NCBI GenBank assembly: GCA_011033025.1
Contig: WFMF01000016.1
Location: 1-64,000 of the forward strand
DNA length: 64,000 nt
Source of the DNA: Beroe forskalii
Taxonomy: Eukaryota; Ctenophora; Nuda; Beroida; Beroidae
Direction: 5' to 3'
Each line of letters opens with the position of its first letter. Position 1 is the first letter of the stretch. A program made the translations under genes and the position numbers. The notes under the pieces were generated by a model. The model saw only the letters and a program-made list of their open reading frames with translations. It was not told where the DNA came from and made no database searches. Of this stretch, positions 62,601-64,000 are shown one piece after another.

Positions 62601-63345
62601 CCTTATTGTAGGAAATTAAGCACTCAGAAAATTAAGCACCAATGCTTCTAAAAGGGCCTAATTTCATGGTGCTTAATGACGTGCTGGCTTAATTTTTGAA
62701 TACCTCAATTTTCAATTAATTTTGGGATTCAAAATGGCATAAAATGTTCGATATTTTGCTACATTTTCAGTGATAATGTAAAGCAATGATAAAAGTACAG
62801 AATCGAAATAATAATGGAACACATCAAATATTTTCGTCTTCAGCCACCATCTCATCATCTACAGCATCCAAATTGGTTCTGCATCCTCCAATTCATCGTC
62901 ATCTGCATCTTGCTCCCCGTCCTTGATGCTATCAATGATCCTCTCCAGTATAGCTTTCGAATCATCCGTGTCAATGATCTTTCGAAGCTGTAGTTATCAT
63001 TGACGTGTTTACCCAAAATTTTATGCACCAAAAACTTAGCCTTTTCTACAAGTGACCATTCAGCTTTGACCTGTCTCTTGATTTCCAGCCCTCCATGTGT
63101 GATCGGAGACCAGAACTGTTCTACAGAGAACTTACAGGTGTAATTCATCGCATAGAAAATGTAGAAAAAATTGCGTGTAATTTGAATACATTATGAAAAC
63201 ATTGCATTAAGCTTCATGAAATGAAGCCTACATTTAATTACGCCAACATGTAATTAAGCACCAGACCTCCCAAAAGGGCCTAATTTCATGATGCTTAATG
63301 ACATGTAGGCTTAATTTTTTGAGTGCTTAATTTCCTACAATAAGG
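62601..63345. mobile_element. 745-bp TIR element with TA duplication and a decayed frame
   Basis: TA (62599-62600) CCTTATTGTAGGAAATTAAG...CTTAATTTCCTACAATAAGG TA (63346-63347): perfect outer 20-bp TIRs with TA duplication, as in Tc1/mariner-type elements. Subterminal copies of AAAAGGGCCTAATTTCAT and GTGCTTAAT are also inverted. On the minus strand, 63148-62860 encodes FSVEQFWSPITHGGLEIKR and KAEWSLVEKAKFLVHKILG. After a one-base shift it continues with an acidic segment (IIDSIKDGEQDADDDELEDA) ending WML stop. This may be a transposase C-terminus or a captured host fragment. Confidence 0.7.
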
Positions 63346-63354
63346 TAGTCTTAT

Positions 63355-64000
63355 GAATATGAACTGTTGCTAGAATCCAGATTCCGGACTGATGTTAGAG
63401 GGAACTGTTGTCAGAGTTTACACTCTTGTTTGAATGGTTGTTGGAATCCAGACTGATGTCAAAATGAACTTTTGTCATTTGAGTGAACACTGATCGCTTG
63501 TTGGAATCCAGACTTGAGTCAGAGTGAACTGTTGTCAGAGCAACTGAGTGAACACTGAAGGTTGTTGGAATCCAGACTGGTGTCAGGGTGAATTAGTGTC
63601 AGAGTCACTCTCGCACTTATTCACTCTGGCTGGCACCAGTCGGAAGTCCAACACTGAACTGATGTCGGAATCAGGAATGGTGTCAGAGTGATCAGTGAAT
63701 TGGTGTCCGAGTGATCACTGAGCTGTTGTTTGAATCCGGACTAGTGTCAGATTGAATTGATGTTAGAGTACACTGGCGTCAGTCAGAAAACAACGCAAAC
63801 TCGGCCTCGGCTAAGAACTTGAACTCGGTCGTTTACTGTTGTTAGAGTGAACTGGTGTTAGAAGAAACAGTGAACCTACTTCGGAATCGGCTAGAATGGG
63901 AAATAATATAGATTCAGAGTGAACATGCACTATAGTCGGTAAGATTAGACCGGAGTGGACTTGTGTCAGAGTATAGAACTTGTTTAAACCGGGACTATTT
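63355..64000. repeat. Irregular tandem repeats to the window end
   Basis: GTTGGAATCCAGACT, GTCAGAGTGAACTG and GAGTGAACACTGA recur at intervals of roughly 40-80 bases with many substitutions. The array continues beyond the window. Confidence 0.65.

Overview
The window is nuclear DNA of an intron-rich invertebrate animal. It holds several conserved animal genes with GT-AG introns of roughly 70-3400 bp, AT-rich spacers, and many short palindromic transposon relics. A three-zinc-knuckle vasa, RSU1, SLC38A9 and alpha-arrestin exclude prokaryotes, plants and fungi. A sponge or cnidarian is my best guess, but the sequence does not settle it.

Layout. 1-7.1 kb: three housekeeping genes on the + strand, RPL7 (one main exon), RPL12 (2 exons) and RSU1 (6 exons, with a hAT-like MITE in intron 3). 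8.4-12.2 kb (+): an unrecognised single-pass membrane protein with a very acidic ectodomain. 13.8-17.7 kb (-): the TBC and coiled-coil part of a RABGAP1/EVI5-type Rab GAP whose 5' exons I cannot find. 18.4-27.5 kb: a repeat-rich block with two frameshifted BTB-domain pseudogenes (-), Helitron-like ends, satellites and an odd series of multi-hairpin elements. 29.7-31.0 kb (+): the 3' part of an alpha-arrestin gene. 32.2-36.0 kb (-): ETF1 (eRF1), complete in 12 exons. 36.5-38.6 kb: a LINE remnant between two copies of a 330-bp repeat, then a palindromic MITE. 40.2-47.7 kb (+): vasa/DDX4, complete in 12 exons. 49.5-50.6 kb: a 24-bp minisatellite open in several frames on both strands. 52.3-58.6 kb (-): SLC38A9, nearly complete, with a duplicated mini-exon. 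60.9-61.9 kb (+): a small 117-residue gene built of 11-residue repeats. 62.6-64.0 kb: a TA-flanked TIR element and tandem repeats.

The genes are functionally unrelated: translation (RPL7, RPL12, ETF1), adhesion signalling (RSU1), Rab and cargo trafficking (TBC, arrestin), germline RNA (vasa) and lysosomal amino-acid sensing (SLC38A9). I see no operon or gene cluster. Reading frames were checked by hand for exon phase across every junction quoted. All introns are GT-AG except one in ETF1 and one in vasa, where the only junction that keeps the conserved protein starts with AT.
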